Shown: positions 32,762-41,585, numbered from the stretch's first letter. The stretch: DNA of 64,000 bases from Gemmobacter sp. (GCF_034676705.1 NZ_JAUCBS010000013.1:1314501-1378500); one strand, 5' to 3'. Made by a program: numbers and translations. The notes: a model not told the origin generated them from the sequence alone.

Positions 32762-34822
32762 TTACTCGGCCAGCAGGTTGATGTACAGCACGCCGTTCGA
32801 CACCCAGACGTTGGCATCGTCTTCGACGAACATGTCGGCGATCTGCTTTTCGGTGGTGCTGATCGTGGTATTGCCGACACGGTCGGTGCTGAGCTGCCTG
32901 ACGCACCAGGGCGGCGAGATCTCCTCCGGGACGCAGCCGGCCTCGGCCTGATCGGGTTCGCAAACGAAGGGCGTGATGCACTTGTCGTCGAAGGTGATGA
33001 TGCCCTTGCCGTCGCCGTCAATGCCTTCCTTGGTCAGGAACTCGATCAGCATCGACGGATCGAAGAAGGGATCGGTCGGGTCGATGCCTTCCAGTTCCGC
33101 CACCAGACCTTCGATCAGGACCGAGCCGCCCAGGCTGGAGGTGATCAGCACGTCGGCGTTGCCGTTGACGATCGAGGCCGAGAGCGTGCCCTCGAACGCA
33201 GTGTGGAACACCACGCGGTCTTCCTGATCGGCGTCGAAGTCCTTGATGATATCGTCGCCGATGGTCAGGTTGGTGGTCTCGCAGACACCATCGCCGTCGC
33301 TGTCGATCCCGTGACCGAAGGTGAAGTTGTCGCCGTCGGCGCCACCATACATGACGTCGTTGCCTTCGTCACCGATCAGGCAGTCGCCGTCCTTGCCGCC
33401 CCACAGCGTGTCGTTGCCAAGGCCGCCCAGCAGAAGGTCATTGCCGCCGCCGGTCTGGCCCTGATCGCCATGCAGCTGATCGTTACCTTCGCCGCCCATC
33501 AGGAAGTCATTGCCCAGGCCACCGTCCAGCAGATCGAGCCCGGCGCCGCCATCAAGCCGGTCGTTGCCCTCGTCGCCATTGAGGGTGTCGCGCCCGACGC
33601 CGCCCGACAGGCAGTCATCGCCCGTGCCGCCGTTGAGGATATCGTTGCCTTCATCGCCGGCGATCTTGTCGTTGCCGGCGTCGCCGAACAGGCGATCCGC
33701 TCCGCCATTGCCGCGGATATGATCGTCACCATTGCCGCCGCGCACCGTATCGTTGCCATCGTTGCCGGCAAGGGTGTCATTGCCGTCCTGGCCCCAGATC
33801 TGGTCGTTGCCGGCATCGCCGGTCACCACGTCATCGTCCTGACCGGCATAGATGGTGTCATTGCCGTCGCCGCCCGAGATGGTGTCGCTGGCCTCGTTGG
33901 TCGACGCCTTGCCATCGGCGTTGTCGCCGAACATCAGGTCGTTGCCGGCGCCGCCCGACAGGCAGTCGGCATTGTCGTTGCCTTCCATGACATCGTTGCC
34001 GTTGCCGCCGAACAGCACGTCATCATCGGCCCCGCCCTGCATGTTGTCGTGGCCGTCGCCGCCGTAGAGATCATCCTCTCCGCGCAGGCCCAGCAGGGCA
34101 TCGTCGCCGGCATCGCCATAGACGGTGTCATTGCCGTCATAGCCGCGGATGGTGTCTTCGTCCGATCCGCCGAAGGCCAGATCGTCGCCGGCACCGGCAT
34201 TGATGTAATCCGCGCCGGCATTGCCCGCGATGATGTCGTTGCCGCCCGCGCCGTACAGCGTATCATCGCCGGCGCCGCCCGTCATCATGTCGTGGCCGTT
34301 GCCGCCGTTCAGCCAGTCATCGCCCGCCTGGCCGGCCATGCAATCGTCGCCCTCGCCGCCCTTGAGGTCGTCATCGCCCGAGCCGCCCAGCACGACGTCA
34401 TGATCGCCACCGCCATCGGCGCAATCATCGCCCGAGCCACCGATCAGCAGGTCGCTGCCGATGCCGCCCGCCAGCTGGTCGTTGCCGCCGCCGCCGGCCA
34501 GCACGTCGTTGCCCGCGCCGCCGGTCAGTTCGTCATTGCCGTCGGGGCCGTTCAATTCATCTCCCAGCAGGATATCGTTGCCGACACCGCCGAAGAGGTA
34601 GTCGTCGCCAGCATCGCCGCGCAGGAAGTCGTTGCCGCCGTCGCCCAGAATGGCGTTGGCGTTGGCGTTCCCGGCGATGTGGTCATTGCCGCCCAGGCCC
34701 CGGCCCTTGTTGACGCCGGGAATGTCCTTGAAGTCGCCGTTGTCGGTGTTGGGCGTGCCGCCCAGCCAGCTTGCTCCGGCAATGGCAGCCCAGGCTTCGG
34801 CTTGAGTTTTCATCGTAGTCAT
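32762..34822 (-). CDS. RTX-repeat protein, probable type I secretion substrate
   Basis: 686 residues, very acidic. A short head (MTTMKTQAEAWAAIAGASWLGG) is followed from about residue 40 to 500 by dozens of RTX nonapeptides (GGxGxDxLx), which bind calcium as a beta-roll outside the cell. Then comes a DDIIKDFDADQEDRVVF block and a C-terminal tail ending NVWVSNGVLYINLLAE, where a type I signal would sit. There is no protease, lipase or pore domain. Ten Cys are unusual for this class: five in repeats (DDC, ADC, GDC) and four in the tail. The start at 34822 has GGGGGT upstream. The exporter genes lie upstream on the same strand, beyond an insertion sequence. Confidence 0.9.
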   Translation of the reverse strand: MTTMKTQAEAWAAIAGASWLGGTPNTDNGDFKDIPGVNKGRGLGGNDHIAGNANANAILGDGGNDFLRGDAGDDYLFGGVGNDILLGDELNGPDGNDELTGGAGNDVLAGGGGNDQLAGGIGSDLLIGGSGDDCADGGGDHDVVLGGSGDDDLKGGEGDDCMAGQAGDDWLNGGNGHDMMTGGAGDDTLYGAGGNDIIAGNAGADYINAGAGDDLAFGGSDEDTIRGYDGNDTVYGDAGDDALLGLRGEDDLYGGDGHDNMQGGADDDVLFGGNGNDVMEGNDNADCLSGGAGNDLMFGDNADGKASTNEASDTISGGDGNDTIYAGQDDDVVTGDAGNDQIWGQDGNDTLAGNDGNDTVRGGNGDDHIRGNGGADRLFGDAGNDKIAGDEGNDILNGGTGDDCLSGGVGRDTLNGDEGNDRLDGGAGLDLLDGGLGNDFLMGGEGNDQLHGDQGQTGGGNDLLLGGLGNDTLWGGKDGDCLIGDEGNDVMYGGADGDNFTFGHGIDSDGDGVCETTNLTIGDDIIKDFDADQEDRVVFHTAFEGTLSASIVNGNADVLITSSLGGSVLIEGLVAELEGIDPTDPFFDPSMLIEFLTKEGIDGDGKGIITFDDKCITPFVCEPDQAEAGCVPEEISPPWCVRQLSTDRVGNTTISTTEKQIADMFVEDDANVWVSNGVLYINLLAE

Positions 34823-35202
34823 GACTTTACCCCCAAAATTGGTTCTTTGACGATCCGGCCGGAAATCTGCGATAGGTAAGGTATTCCCGACCCGCTGCAA
34901 TCCGGCGTGAAATCAACCGGACCAGGGCATTGGACCATCAGGCCGGCTGTCCAGATACCCCCATATGGTGGTAATCGGAAAATCCATGGCCAATTCTGCA
35001 ATGCGGCATTCGGGTGTTCTGGCGGATGCCGGGATAAGATCGGATGGATTGTTTCCATCCTGAACGTGTATCTCGGAAAATTCGGATATCGTAATGCGGC
35101 TGGCGTCAACGCAGCGATAATTGTTTCGCGCAGCTTTCTCCGGTGGAAATGCGATGATGCGGTTTCCCGGAGGCGTTGGCGAAAATGATGACCCGAAGCC
35201 GG
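34823..35202. other. Gene-free region upstream of the RTX gene
   Basis: 380 bases of lower GC content between the RTX start and the insertion sequence. It should hold the RTX promoter. Before the insertion it was continuous with 36340-36468, so about 510 bases separated the RTX gene from the secretion genes. I see no convincing -35/-10 pair, operator or gene. Confidence 0.5.
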
Positions 35203-36330
35203 GGCTCTGTTGCACAAATCCTGTGAGGGATTCATCTCGTGAATCCAGCATGGTAGCTGTGAGGCATGAGCAGACCGACAGGCTCTGTTGCACAAATCCT
35301 GTGAGGGATTCATCTCGTGAATCCAGCATGGTAGCTGTGAGGCATGAGCAGACCGACACCTCCGACCTACAAGACCAGGAACTGGCCGGCCTACAATGAA
35401 GCGCTGAAGCGCCGCGGCTCGCTGACGATCTGGTTCGATCCCGCCATGACATGGGAAGCCGCACCGACCGGCAAGCGCGGGCGGCAGCCCGCCTATGGTG
35501 ATGCCGCCATCCAAACCTGCCTGACGATGAAGGTTCTGTTCGGCATGGCGCTTCGACAGACAACCGGGTTTGTTGAGAGCCTCCTGCGCCTGATCGGCCT
35601 GGACTGGGCCGTGCCCGACTTCAGCACGCTCAGCCGCCGCCAGAAGGCGTTGAAGGTGAACATTCCCTACCGGGGTTCCAACGGCCCGTTGCACCTGCTG
35701 GTGGACAGCACCGGGATCAAGGTCGAGGGCGAAGGGGAATGGAACGCCCGCAAGCATGGAGGCACCAAACGCCGGGTTTGGCGCAAGATCCACATCGGGA
35801 TCGACGAGAAATCCCTAGAAATCCGGGCGGCCGAGTTCACCACCAGCGACGTGGGCGACGCGCCCATGCTGCCCGAACTGCTGGGCCAGATCCCTCCCGA
35901 GCAGGAGATCGCCACTGTCACCGCCGACGGCGCCTTCGACACCCGCAAGTGCCATGACGCCATCGCGGCCCGTGGCGCGGCGGCGATCATACCGCCCCGC
36001 AAGAACGCCAAGCCCTGGAAGCCAGACACCCCCGGTGCTGTCGCGCGCAACGAAATCCTGCGCACATCGAAGCGCGTCGGGCGGACCATCTGGCGACGAT
36101 GGAGCGGCTATCACCGCCGAAGCCGCGCCGAAACCAAGATGCACTGCGTCAAGCTGCTGGGTCAGCGCCTGTCCGCCCGAGACTTCGACCGTCAGGTTGC
36201 GGAGTTCCAGGTCAGGGTTGCCGTGCTCAATGGCTTCACCGCGCTCGGCATCCCCGTCACAGAGGTCGCGGGATAAGTCTGCCCAGGGAAAGGGGAAGGA
36301 CAGTCAGCAGCCGATTTGTGCAACAGAGTC
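35203..36330 (+). mobile_element. IS5-family element, IS903 group, with duplicated left end
   Basis: Ends are GGCTCTGTTGCACAAATC on the left (35203) and the complement of GACTCTGTTGCACAAATC on the right (36330), 17 of 18 identical. The 9-base direct repeat CGAAGCCGG flanks the element at 35194-35202 and 36331-36339, the target-duplication size of the IS903 group. The first 78 bases are present twice in exact tandem (35203-35280, 35281-35358), so the element is 1128 rather than 1050 bases. It carries one intact transposase gene. Confidence 0.93.
35344..36276 (+). CDS. IS5-family (IS903 group) transposase
   Basis: 310 residues, intact. DDE residues sit in LHLLVDSTGIKV (first Asp), VTADGAFDTRKCHDAI (second Asp) and RRSRAETKMHCVKLLGQRL (Glu of the Y-R-E type motif). 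The N-terminus MSRPTPPTYKTRNWPAYNEALKRRGSL is usual for the group. The start lies in the second copy of the duplicated left end; the equivalent ATG in the first copy (35266) runs into a stop after 12 codons. Confidence 0.92.
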   Translation: MSRPTPPTYKTRNWPAYNEALKRRGSLTIWFDPAMTWEAAPTGKRGRQPAYGDAAIQTCLTMKVLFGMALRQTTGFVESLLRLIGLDWAVPDFSTLSRRQKALKVNIPYRGSNGPLHLLVDSTGIKVEGEGEWNARKHGGTKRRVWRKIHIGIDEKSLEIRAAEFTTSDVGDAPMLPELLGQIPPEQEIATVTADGAFDTRKCHDAIAARGAAAIIPPRKNAKPWKPDTPGAVARNEILRTSKRVGRTIWRRWSGYHRRSRAETKMHCVKLLGQRLSARDFDRQVAEFQVRVAVLNGFTALGIPVTEVAG

Positions 36331-36419
36331 CGAAGCCGGTGATTATACCTGACGATGCCGAAATTCGGATTTTGCATCATGCAATTGTCCGCCTCTCGAT
36401 GGTCCGGTGTCCGAATGCC

Positions 36420-36451
36420 GAGGCCGCGCCGGAAAGATCCGGCGCGGCCTC
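36420..36451 (-). terminator. Hairpin after the type I secretion genes
   Basis: GAGGCCGCGCCGG (36420-36432) and CCGGCGCGGCCTC (36439-36451) form a perfect 13-bp stem with a 6-base loop, 18 bases after the membrane-fusion protein stop codon. There is no T run, but stem strength suggests a transcript end. If so, the RTX gene has its own promoter. Confidence 0.6.
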
Positions 36452-36468
36452 GGGTCTGACGGGGATGT

Positions 36469-37788
36469 TCAGCTGCCGTCGCGCATGGCGGTGCCGAAGT
36501 ACCGGGTCAGCGGCTGGATCAGATAGGTCAGCGGCGTATATTCCCCGGTGCGCAGGAAGGTATCCACCGGCATGCCGGGGATGATCAGCTGGCCTTTCGC
36601 CAGCTTGGTCAGTTCCGCCTCGGGCAACTCGACCTCGACCCGGTAGAACGATGCGCCGGTCGAGGGATCGGTGAAGGCATCGGCCGAGATCAGCGTGACG
36701 CGGCCGATCAGATCGGGCGTTTCGCGCATGTCGAACGACCGGAACCGCACCACCACCTCTTGCCCGATGTGGATCGAATTGACGTTGATCGGGCTGACCC
36801 GCGATTCGATGATCATCGGGCGGTCCTGCGGCACGATGAACAGCAGCGGGTCGGCTGGCCGGATCACCGATTGTTCGCCCAGGAGCCGAACGTCGTAGAT
36901 CACGCCAGACACCGGCGCGCGGATTTCCATGCGGTTCAGGCGGGTGGTCAGGGCGTAGCGGCGTTCGGCCAGCTCCATCTCGTTGATTTGCAGGTCGCGC
37001 AGGATGGTGATCGCCTCTTCCCGCCGCTGGCTGTGCATGCGCACCGTCTCGATCCGGGTTTCGGCGATGCGCTCCATCGCCTGGGACCGGCGCGCCACGG
37101 TTTCGCCGATCATGCCCGACAGGCGCGCCACCTCGCGCCGCAGGTTCAGCACGCGCGACCCTTGGGCAAGGCCACGTTCCAGCAGCGTTTCCTGCGCCGC
37201 GGTTTCCTCGTTCGTCAGTTCGATCTGCCGGGTCAGCGAGGCATGCATGGCGTCGATGCCCTCGACCTGGTTGGCCAATTGCAGCTGCTGGTTTTCCAGC
37301 TGGATCACCCCCTGGCGAAAGCTTTCCAGCCGCGCCTCGAACAGCGACCGCTGGCCGCGCACCAGATCGGCCACTTCGGGGCGCGCCTCGGCCACCCGCA
37401 ACAGCGCGGGGTCGAAGGTAACGGTTTCGGCCCCGTCACGCTCGGCCTCCAGCCGGCCGCGGCGGGCCATCAGTTCATAGAGCTGGCTTTCCACGATGCT
37501 GAGTTCGGATTGCGACAGGGTCGGGTCCAGCCGCAGCAGCACATCGCCGCGCTGGACATGGGCGCCTTCCTTGACCAGCACCGCCTGCACCACGCCCCCA
37601 TCGGGGTGCTGCACCGCCTGGCGGTTCTTGTCCACGATCACCCGGCCCGAGGCGACGACGGCACCGTCGATCTGGGCATTGGTCGCCCAGACGCCCAGCC
37701 CGGCGATCAGGATGGCGATGGACCCGATGCCCACCAGCATCGGGATGCGCGGCAGCAGCGGGGCCGAGGGTTGGGAAACCACGGTCAT
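36469..37788 (-). CDS. Type I secretion membrane-fusion protein (HlyD/PrtE family)
   Basis: A 439-residue periplasmic adaptor anchored by one N-terminal helix (MLVGIGSIAILIAGLGVWATNA). The biotinyl-lipoyl half-motifs are VIVDKNRQAVQHPDGGVVQAVLVKEGAHVQRGDVL (about residue 50-85) and RMEIRAPVSGVIYDVRL, separated by a long coiled-coil hairpin. The C-terminus ends TPLTYLIQPLTRYFGTAMRD, as in PrtE-type adaptors. It links the exporter ATPase with an outer-membrane TolC; no tolC is in the window. Its start overlaps the ATPase stop by 4 bases. Confidence 0.93.
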   Translation of the reverse strand: MTVVSQPSAPLLPRIPMLVGIGSIAILIAGLGVWATNAQIDGAVVASGRVIVDKNRQAVQHPDGGVVQAVLVKEGAHVQRGDVLLRLDPTLSQSELSIVESQLYELMARRGRLEAERDGAETVTFDPALLRVAEARPEVADLVRGQRSLFEARLESFRQGVIQLENQQLQLANQVEGIDAMHASLTRQIELTNEETAAQETLLERGLAQGSRVLNLRREVARLSGMIGETVARRSQAMERIAETRIETVRMHSQRREEAITILRDLQINEMELAERRYALTTRLNRMEIRAPVSGVIYDVRLLGEQSVIRPADPLLFIVPQDRPMIIESRVSPINVNSIHIGQEVVVRFRSFDMRETPDLIGRVTLISADAFTDPSTGASFYRVEVELPEAELTKLAKGQLIIPGMPVDTFLRTGEYTPLTYLIQPLTRYFGTAMRDGS

Positions 37789-39524
37789 GCCAGCCCCCCT
37801 GCGGTCTTGCGGATGACCTGGACGTTGGCCAGCATATCCGACATCACCTGTTCGCGCGGGCCCCAAGCCTTGCGCGTGCCGTCTTCCAGCACCAGCAGTT
37901 TGTCGCATTCCTTGATGGCCGAGGGGCGGTGCGCCATGATCAGCACGGCATTGCCCGCCTGCTTCATCATGGTGATCGCCCGGTTCAGCGCCAGCGACCC
38001 TTCATTGTCCAGGTTCGAGTTCGGTTCGTCCAGCACCAGCAACACCGGATTGCCGTACAGCGCCCGCGCAAGGCCGATGCGCTGGATCTGGCCACCCGAC
38101 AGCTGTGTTCCCGCCGAATGGATCGGGGTATTGTAGCCTTCGGGCAATTTCAGGATCATGTCATGCGCGGCGGCGTTGCGCGCCGCCTCGATCACCCGGG
38201 CACTGTCAAAGGTCTGTGCCAGGCGGGCGATGTTTTCCGCGATGGTGCCATCGAACAGCGACACCCGCTGCGGCAGGTAGCCGATGTATTCGGCCAGCCG
38301 CTCGGGATCGTATTGATCCAGCGGGGCGCCATCCAGCCGGATCTTGCCGGCGCTCAGCGGCCATACCCCGGTCAGCGCGCGCGCCAGGGTGGATTTGCCG
38401 GCACCGCTGGGGCCGATCACGCCCACCGCCTCGCCCGGGCCGATGGCAAAGCTGACCTGGCGCAATGTGGGCACCTTGCCCTTGGGCGGCATCACGGAAA
38501 TGCCCTGCACCTCCAGTTTCGCACGCGGGCGGGGCAGTTGCACGGTGGGCCGGTCTTCGGGCACCTCGGACAGCAGGGCCGTCAGGTTGTCCCAGGCGCG
38601 TTTCGAGCGCTGGACCATCGGCCACTGGTTGATCAGCGTTTCCACCGGCTGCAATGCGCGCCCCATCAGGATGGACGAGGCGATCATCACCCCCGGCGCG
38701 ATTTCGCCGCGCAAGACCAGCCAGGCGCCCAGGCCCAGCATGGCCGATTGCAGGAACAGCCGGAACACCCGCGACACGGTGGAAAAGCTGCCGCCGGTAT
38801 CGGTGGACCGCACGCTGAGTTCCAGCGCCCTCTGACGGGATTTTGCCCATTTTTCAAAGGCGTTCGACTGCATGCCCAGGCTGCGGATGGTTTCCGCCTC
38901 GTCCCGCAGCTGGTCGGCGTAGCGGTCCGAGACAAAGCCCGAGACGGCCGCCTTCACGCTGGAGGTGCGGGTCATCAGCTGGTTCAGCACCGCCGAAATG
39001 GCCAGCAATATGCCCCCTGCCACGGCAAATCCGCCGATCCACGGGTGAAAGTAGCCAAGCCCGATCAGGAACACCGGCGTCCAGGGCGCATCGAACAAGG
39101 ATGCAAAGACCGGCGAGGCGTAGAAGCGGTTGATCGCCTCGAGATCCTTCAGCTGTTGCCCGCTGCCGGTCTTTTCGTCGATCTGCTGGTCGGACACCGA
39201 CCGCTTCAGGATCGCGTTGAAGACCCGGCGGTCCAGCCGCGCCTGGAACTGTGCCCCCATCCGGGTCAGCAGGCGCCCGCGCGCCCAGTCCAGCAGGCCC
39301 ATCATGGAAAACATGAAGGCCATCAGCACGACCAGCGCCAAGAGCGTGGATTCCGACCGCGCAGACAGCACGCGGTCGTAGGTTTGCAGCATGAACAGCG
39401 GCCCGGTCAGCATCAGTGCGTTCATGAACAGGCTGAAGATGCCAACCGTGATGATTATGCCGCGCAGTTCACGTCGAACATCGCGCAGTTCGGACAAGCC
39501 CGAAAAATTCGCGTCTTGCATCAC
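37785..39524 (-). CDS. Type I secretion ABC transporter (PrtD family)
   Basis: A 579-residue exporter half: an N-terminal six-helix membrane domain (ALMLTGPLFMLQTYDRVL is the first helix pair) and a C-terminal ATPase with Walker A GPSGAGKSTLARA, signature LSGGQIQRIGLARALYG and Walker B VLLVLDEPNSNLD. There is no N-terminal C39 peptidase domain, as expected for exporters of RTX proteins with an uncleaved C-terminal signal. Together with the downstream adaptor it probably exports the RTX protein encoded at 32762-34822. Confidence 0.93.
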   Translation of the reverse strand: MMQDANFSGLSELRDVRRELRGIIITVGIFSLFMNALMLTGPLFMLQTYDRVLSARSESTLLALVVLMAFMFSMMGLLDWARGRLLTRMGAQFQARLDRRVFNAILKRSVSDQQIDEKTGSGQQLKDLEAINRFYASPVFASLFDAPWTPVFLIGLGYFHPWIGGFAVAGGILLAISAVLNQLMTRTSSVKAAVSGFVSDRYADQLRDEAETIRSLGMQSNAFEKWAKSRQRALELSVRSTDTGGSFSTVSRVFRLFLQSAMLGLGAWLVLRGEIAPGVMIASSILMGRALQPVETLINQWPMVQRSKRAWDNLTALLSEVPEDRPTVQLPRPRAKLEVQGISVMPPKGKVPTLRQVSFAIGPGEAVGVIGPSGAGKSTLARALTGVWPLSAGKIRLDGAPLDQYDPERLAEYIGYLPQRVSLFDGTIAENIARLAQTFDSARVIEAARNAAAHDMILKLPEGYNTPIHSAGTQLSGGQIQRIGLARALYGNPVLLVLDEPNSNLDNEGSLALNRAITMMKQAGNAVLIMAHRPSAIKECDKLLVLEDGTRKAWGPREQVMSDMLANVQVIRKTAGGLA

Positions 39525-39808
39525 CGGATCTCCCCCTCGATCTAGGTGCAGACATTTTAATCAACAATTTTTTAGCAAAGACCCTTGCAGGCCTGATCAA
39601 AGACTAGCCGAACGGCGAAAACCCGTCACCACATGTATAGGTTGCGCGGGTTTGCAGGGGGCGGGGCCAGCCTGTGGGGATCGGGCAACGAGTCCAACAA
39701 AATATGGTGGTTTCGGAGGGTGGAGGTTGTGTTTTCGCCACGGCTCGATAACCGAATCAGCACGAAGGTGCTGATCATGACACTATGGCGAAATCGGGGC
39801 GGCGCCGG
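39525..39808. other. Gene-free stretch upstream of the secretion genes
   Basis: 284 bases containing the promoter region of the exporter gene (minus). The first 70 bases are AT-rich (TTTTAATCAACAATTTTTTAG near 39555). No gene, palindrome or repeat beyond that was found. Confidence 0.45.
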
Positions 39809-39943
39809 TCAGGGCTGCCGCAGCCGGCGCGCCGCGATGGAATGCAGCAGCACCAGCATGTGCAGCGCGCCGTCGGACCGCATGAAGGCCCGGCAGGTGG
39901 CGGTCACCGCCATATAGGCACGAAGCGGATTGGCTGCGGTCAT
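39809..39943 (-). CDS. Possible small protein, unknown
   Basis: A 44-codon frame, MTAANPLRAYMAVTATCRAFMRSDGALHMLVLLHSIAARRLRQP, mildly hydrophobic with a basic end. Codon use looks natural for this genome, but no ribosome site is obvious and I recognise no family. It lies between the repeat copy at 40018 and the secretion promoter. Treat as tentative. Confidence 0.3.
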   Translation of the reverse strand: MTAANPLRAYMAVTATCRAFMRSDGALHMLVLLHSIAARRLRQP

Positions 39944-40017
39944 GGGGCAGTCCTGCTGGCCGGCGGGGCAGGGGGGCCGTCTGCCCCCCTCTGCGGCCAG
40001 GGCCGCATTCACCCCCC

Positions 40018-40042
40018 GAGGATATTTCGATCAGAGCGAAAG
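40018..40042 (+). repeat. Interspersed repeat, copy 5
   Basis: GAGGATATTTCGATCAGAGCGAAA, identical over the core to the copy at 11541-11564. It follows the end of the GAPDH remnant on the minus strand. A GGGGGGC/GCCCCCC hairpin precedes it (39969-39990). Confidence 0.6.
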
Positions 40043-40044
40043 GA

Positions 40045-40691
40045 TCAGAGGCTTTGCGCCACCAGCCGGGCCACATCGGCCAGGCGGCAGGCATGGCCCC
40101 ATTCGTTGTCATGCCAGGCGTAGACCTTGACCTGGGTGCCGTTGGTCGCCATCGCCAAGGCGGCATCGACGATGGCCGGGCGCGGATCGCCGCGATAGTC
40201 CGAGGAGACCAGCGGCGGCGTTTCGTGGCCAGGGATGCCGGCCAGCGGCCCGGCGGCGGGGCGTTCCACCTCGAACGCGCCATCGGTGAGCGAGGCGTTC
40301 AGCAGCGGCACGCGCAGTTCAGCCGGCCCTTGAGGTCGGGATAGATCAGGGCAATCGCGGTGGTGCTGCCCGTGGTCGTCGGGATCAGGTGGACCAGCGC
40401 CGACCGGGCGCGGCGCATGTCCCTGGCCGGGCGGTCGATGATGGTCTGGGTGGTGGTCACATCGTGGATCGTGGTGATCGACCCATGCCGGATGCCCGGC
40501 CCTTTGTGGATGACCTTGACCACCGGGGCCAGGCAGTTGGTGGTGCAGCAGCCGATGCCGGCCCGGATCATGGAGGTGGTGGTTCACCCCATGGACCGGG
40601 TTCAGTGCGCCGCCATCCTTGACCGGGGCGGAAACCAGACCGTCGTCACCCCGGCGGCATAACAGGGATTCACCTTGGCCGCGCGGGGCAT
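40045..40691 (-). pseudogene. Remnant of an arsenic-locus type GAPDH gene
   Basis: Translations in two frames together give the last two thirds of a glyceraldehyde-3-phosphate dehydrogenase: LVSAPVKDGGALNPVHGVNHHLHDP, then CCTTNCLAPVVKVIHKGPGIRHGSITTIHD through LIPTTTGSTTAIALIYPDLKGRLN in another frame, then VPLLNASLTDGAFEVERP to NGTQVKVYAWHDNEWGHACRLADVARLVAQSL back in the first. At least two frameshifts with small deletions are present, and about the first 100 residues (the NAD-binding domain) are missing. It follows arsRC by 9 bases. In intact arsenic loci this GAPDH makes 1-arseno-3-phosphoglycerate for export by ArsJ. Confidence 0.88.
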
Positions 40692-40700
40692 GGGAAATCC

Positions 40701-41528
40701 TCAGGCGTGGTCCCGGCCGATGCGGTCGACCTGATGTTGCAGGGCCAGCCGGTCCAGCTGGCCAAAGGGCAGGGCGGCAAAAGCGGCGATCCGGCGGCGC
40801 AGCGCGGCATAGGTCTGGGCAAAGACCAGCCCCTTTTCCGCATCGGTCCCGGTGGCCTTGACCGGGTCGGGCAGGCCCCAGTGGCCCGAAATCGGCTGGC
40901 CGGGCCAGGGGGAGCATTCCTGGGCCGCCGCCGTGTCGCAGACGGTAAAGACGAAATCCATCTGCGGGGCATCTGCCGTCTGGAAGTCCGACAGGTGCTT
41001 GGACCGCAGCCCCGCCACCTCATGGCCGTTGCGCGCCAGCACCTCCAGCGCCAGCGGGTTCGGCGCGGTGCCGGGCCGGGTGCCGGCGGAATGGGCGGTG
41101 AACCGCCCGTCGCCCAGGTCGCGCAGCAGCGCCTCGGCAAAGATCGAGCGGGCGGAATTTCCCGAGCAGATGAACAGCACGTTCCAGGTTTTCTGTGCCA
41201 TGACATGATCCGGTGGCAAGGAAAGCATCGGGGAAAGATCGGGCCGCCCGCGCCCGCAATCGGCGAACAGATAGCCCAGCAGCCCGGCGGCGGTGTCGAT
41301 CCGGGCGGCATAGCGGATGGACCGGCCCTGCCGTTCCGACCGCACAAGGCCCGCCTGTTCCAGATCGGACAGATGGTGCGACAGGGTATTCGCCCGCAGC
41401 CCCAGGCTGCCGGCGATTTCGGTCGGGCGCACGCCGTGGGGGGCGTGGCGCATCAGCAGGCGGAACACCAGCAGGCGTCCGGGGTGGCCAAGGGCCGAAA
41501 AGAGGTGGGTGGCGACTTTCGTTTCCAT
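40701..41528 (-). CDS. ArsR-ArsC fusion: arsenic-responsive repressor plus arsenate reductase-like domain
   Basis: A 275-residue two-domain protein. Residues 1-90 are an ArsR winged helix (HLFSALGHPGRLLVFRLL, TEIAGSLGLRANTLSHHLSDLEQAGLV). Residues 115-255 are a low-molecular-weight phosphatase-type domain with the loop CSGNSARS (Cys121, Arg127), SAGTRPG and FVFTVCDTAAAQECSPWPG. Such fusions occur in alphaproteobacterial arsenic loci and combine sensing with arsenate reduction. Regulation is probably autogenous. The downstream partner gene is a wreck and no arsenite exporter is present, so the resistance function here is doubtful. Confidence 0.9.
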   Translation of the reverse strand: METKVATHLFSALGHPGRLLVFRLLMRHAPHGVRPTEIAGSLGLRANTLSHHLSDLEQAGLVRSERQGRSIRYAARIDTAAGLLGYLFADCGRGRPDLSPMLSLPPDHVMAQKTWNVLFICSGNSARSIFAEALLRDLGDGRFTAHSAGTRPGTAPNPLALEVLARNGHEVAGLRSKHLSDFQTADAPQMDFVFTVCDTAAAQECSPWPGQPISGHWGLPDPVKATGTDAEKGLVFAQTYAALRRRIAAFAALPFGQLDRLALQHQVDRIGRDHA

Positions 41529-41585
41529 ATTTCCTGAATGACGGAAACATGGCGCGACGGCCAGTGAAGCTTTTGTAACGGCGGG

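Noticed and set aside
32762..34822. RTX protein as a toxin or protease
   Set aside because: No catalytic, acylation-site or pore-forming segment precedes the repeats; only the repeat scaffold and tail are present.
33203..34879. A 558-codon open frame opposite the RTX gene, rich in Ala, Val and Ile
   Set aside because: It mirrors the GGxGxDxL repeats on the other strand, is itself repetitive with no signal or domain, and the RTX reading has start, ribosome site and family features.
35203..35358. CRISPR-like direct repeat
   Set aside because: Only two units, in exact tandem with no spacer, and the unit is the left end of the insertion sequence.
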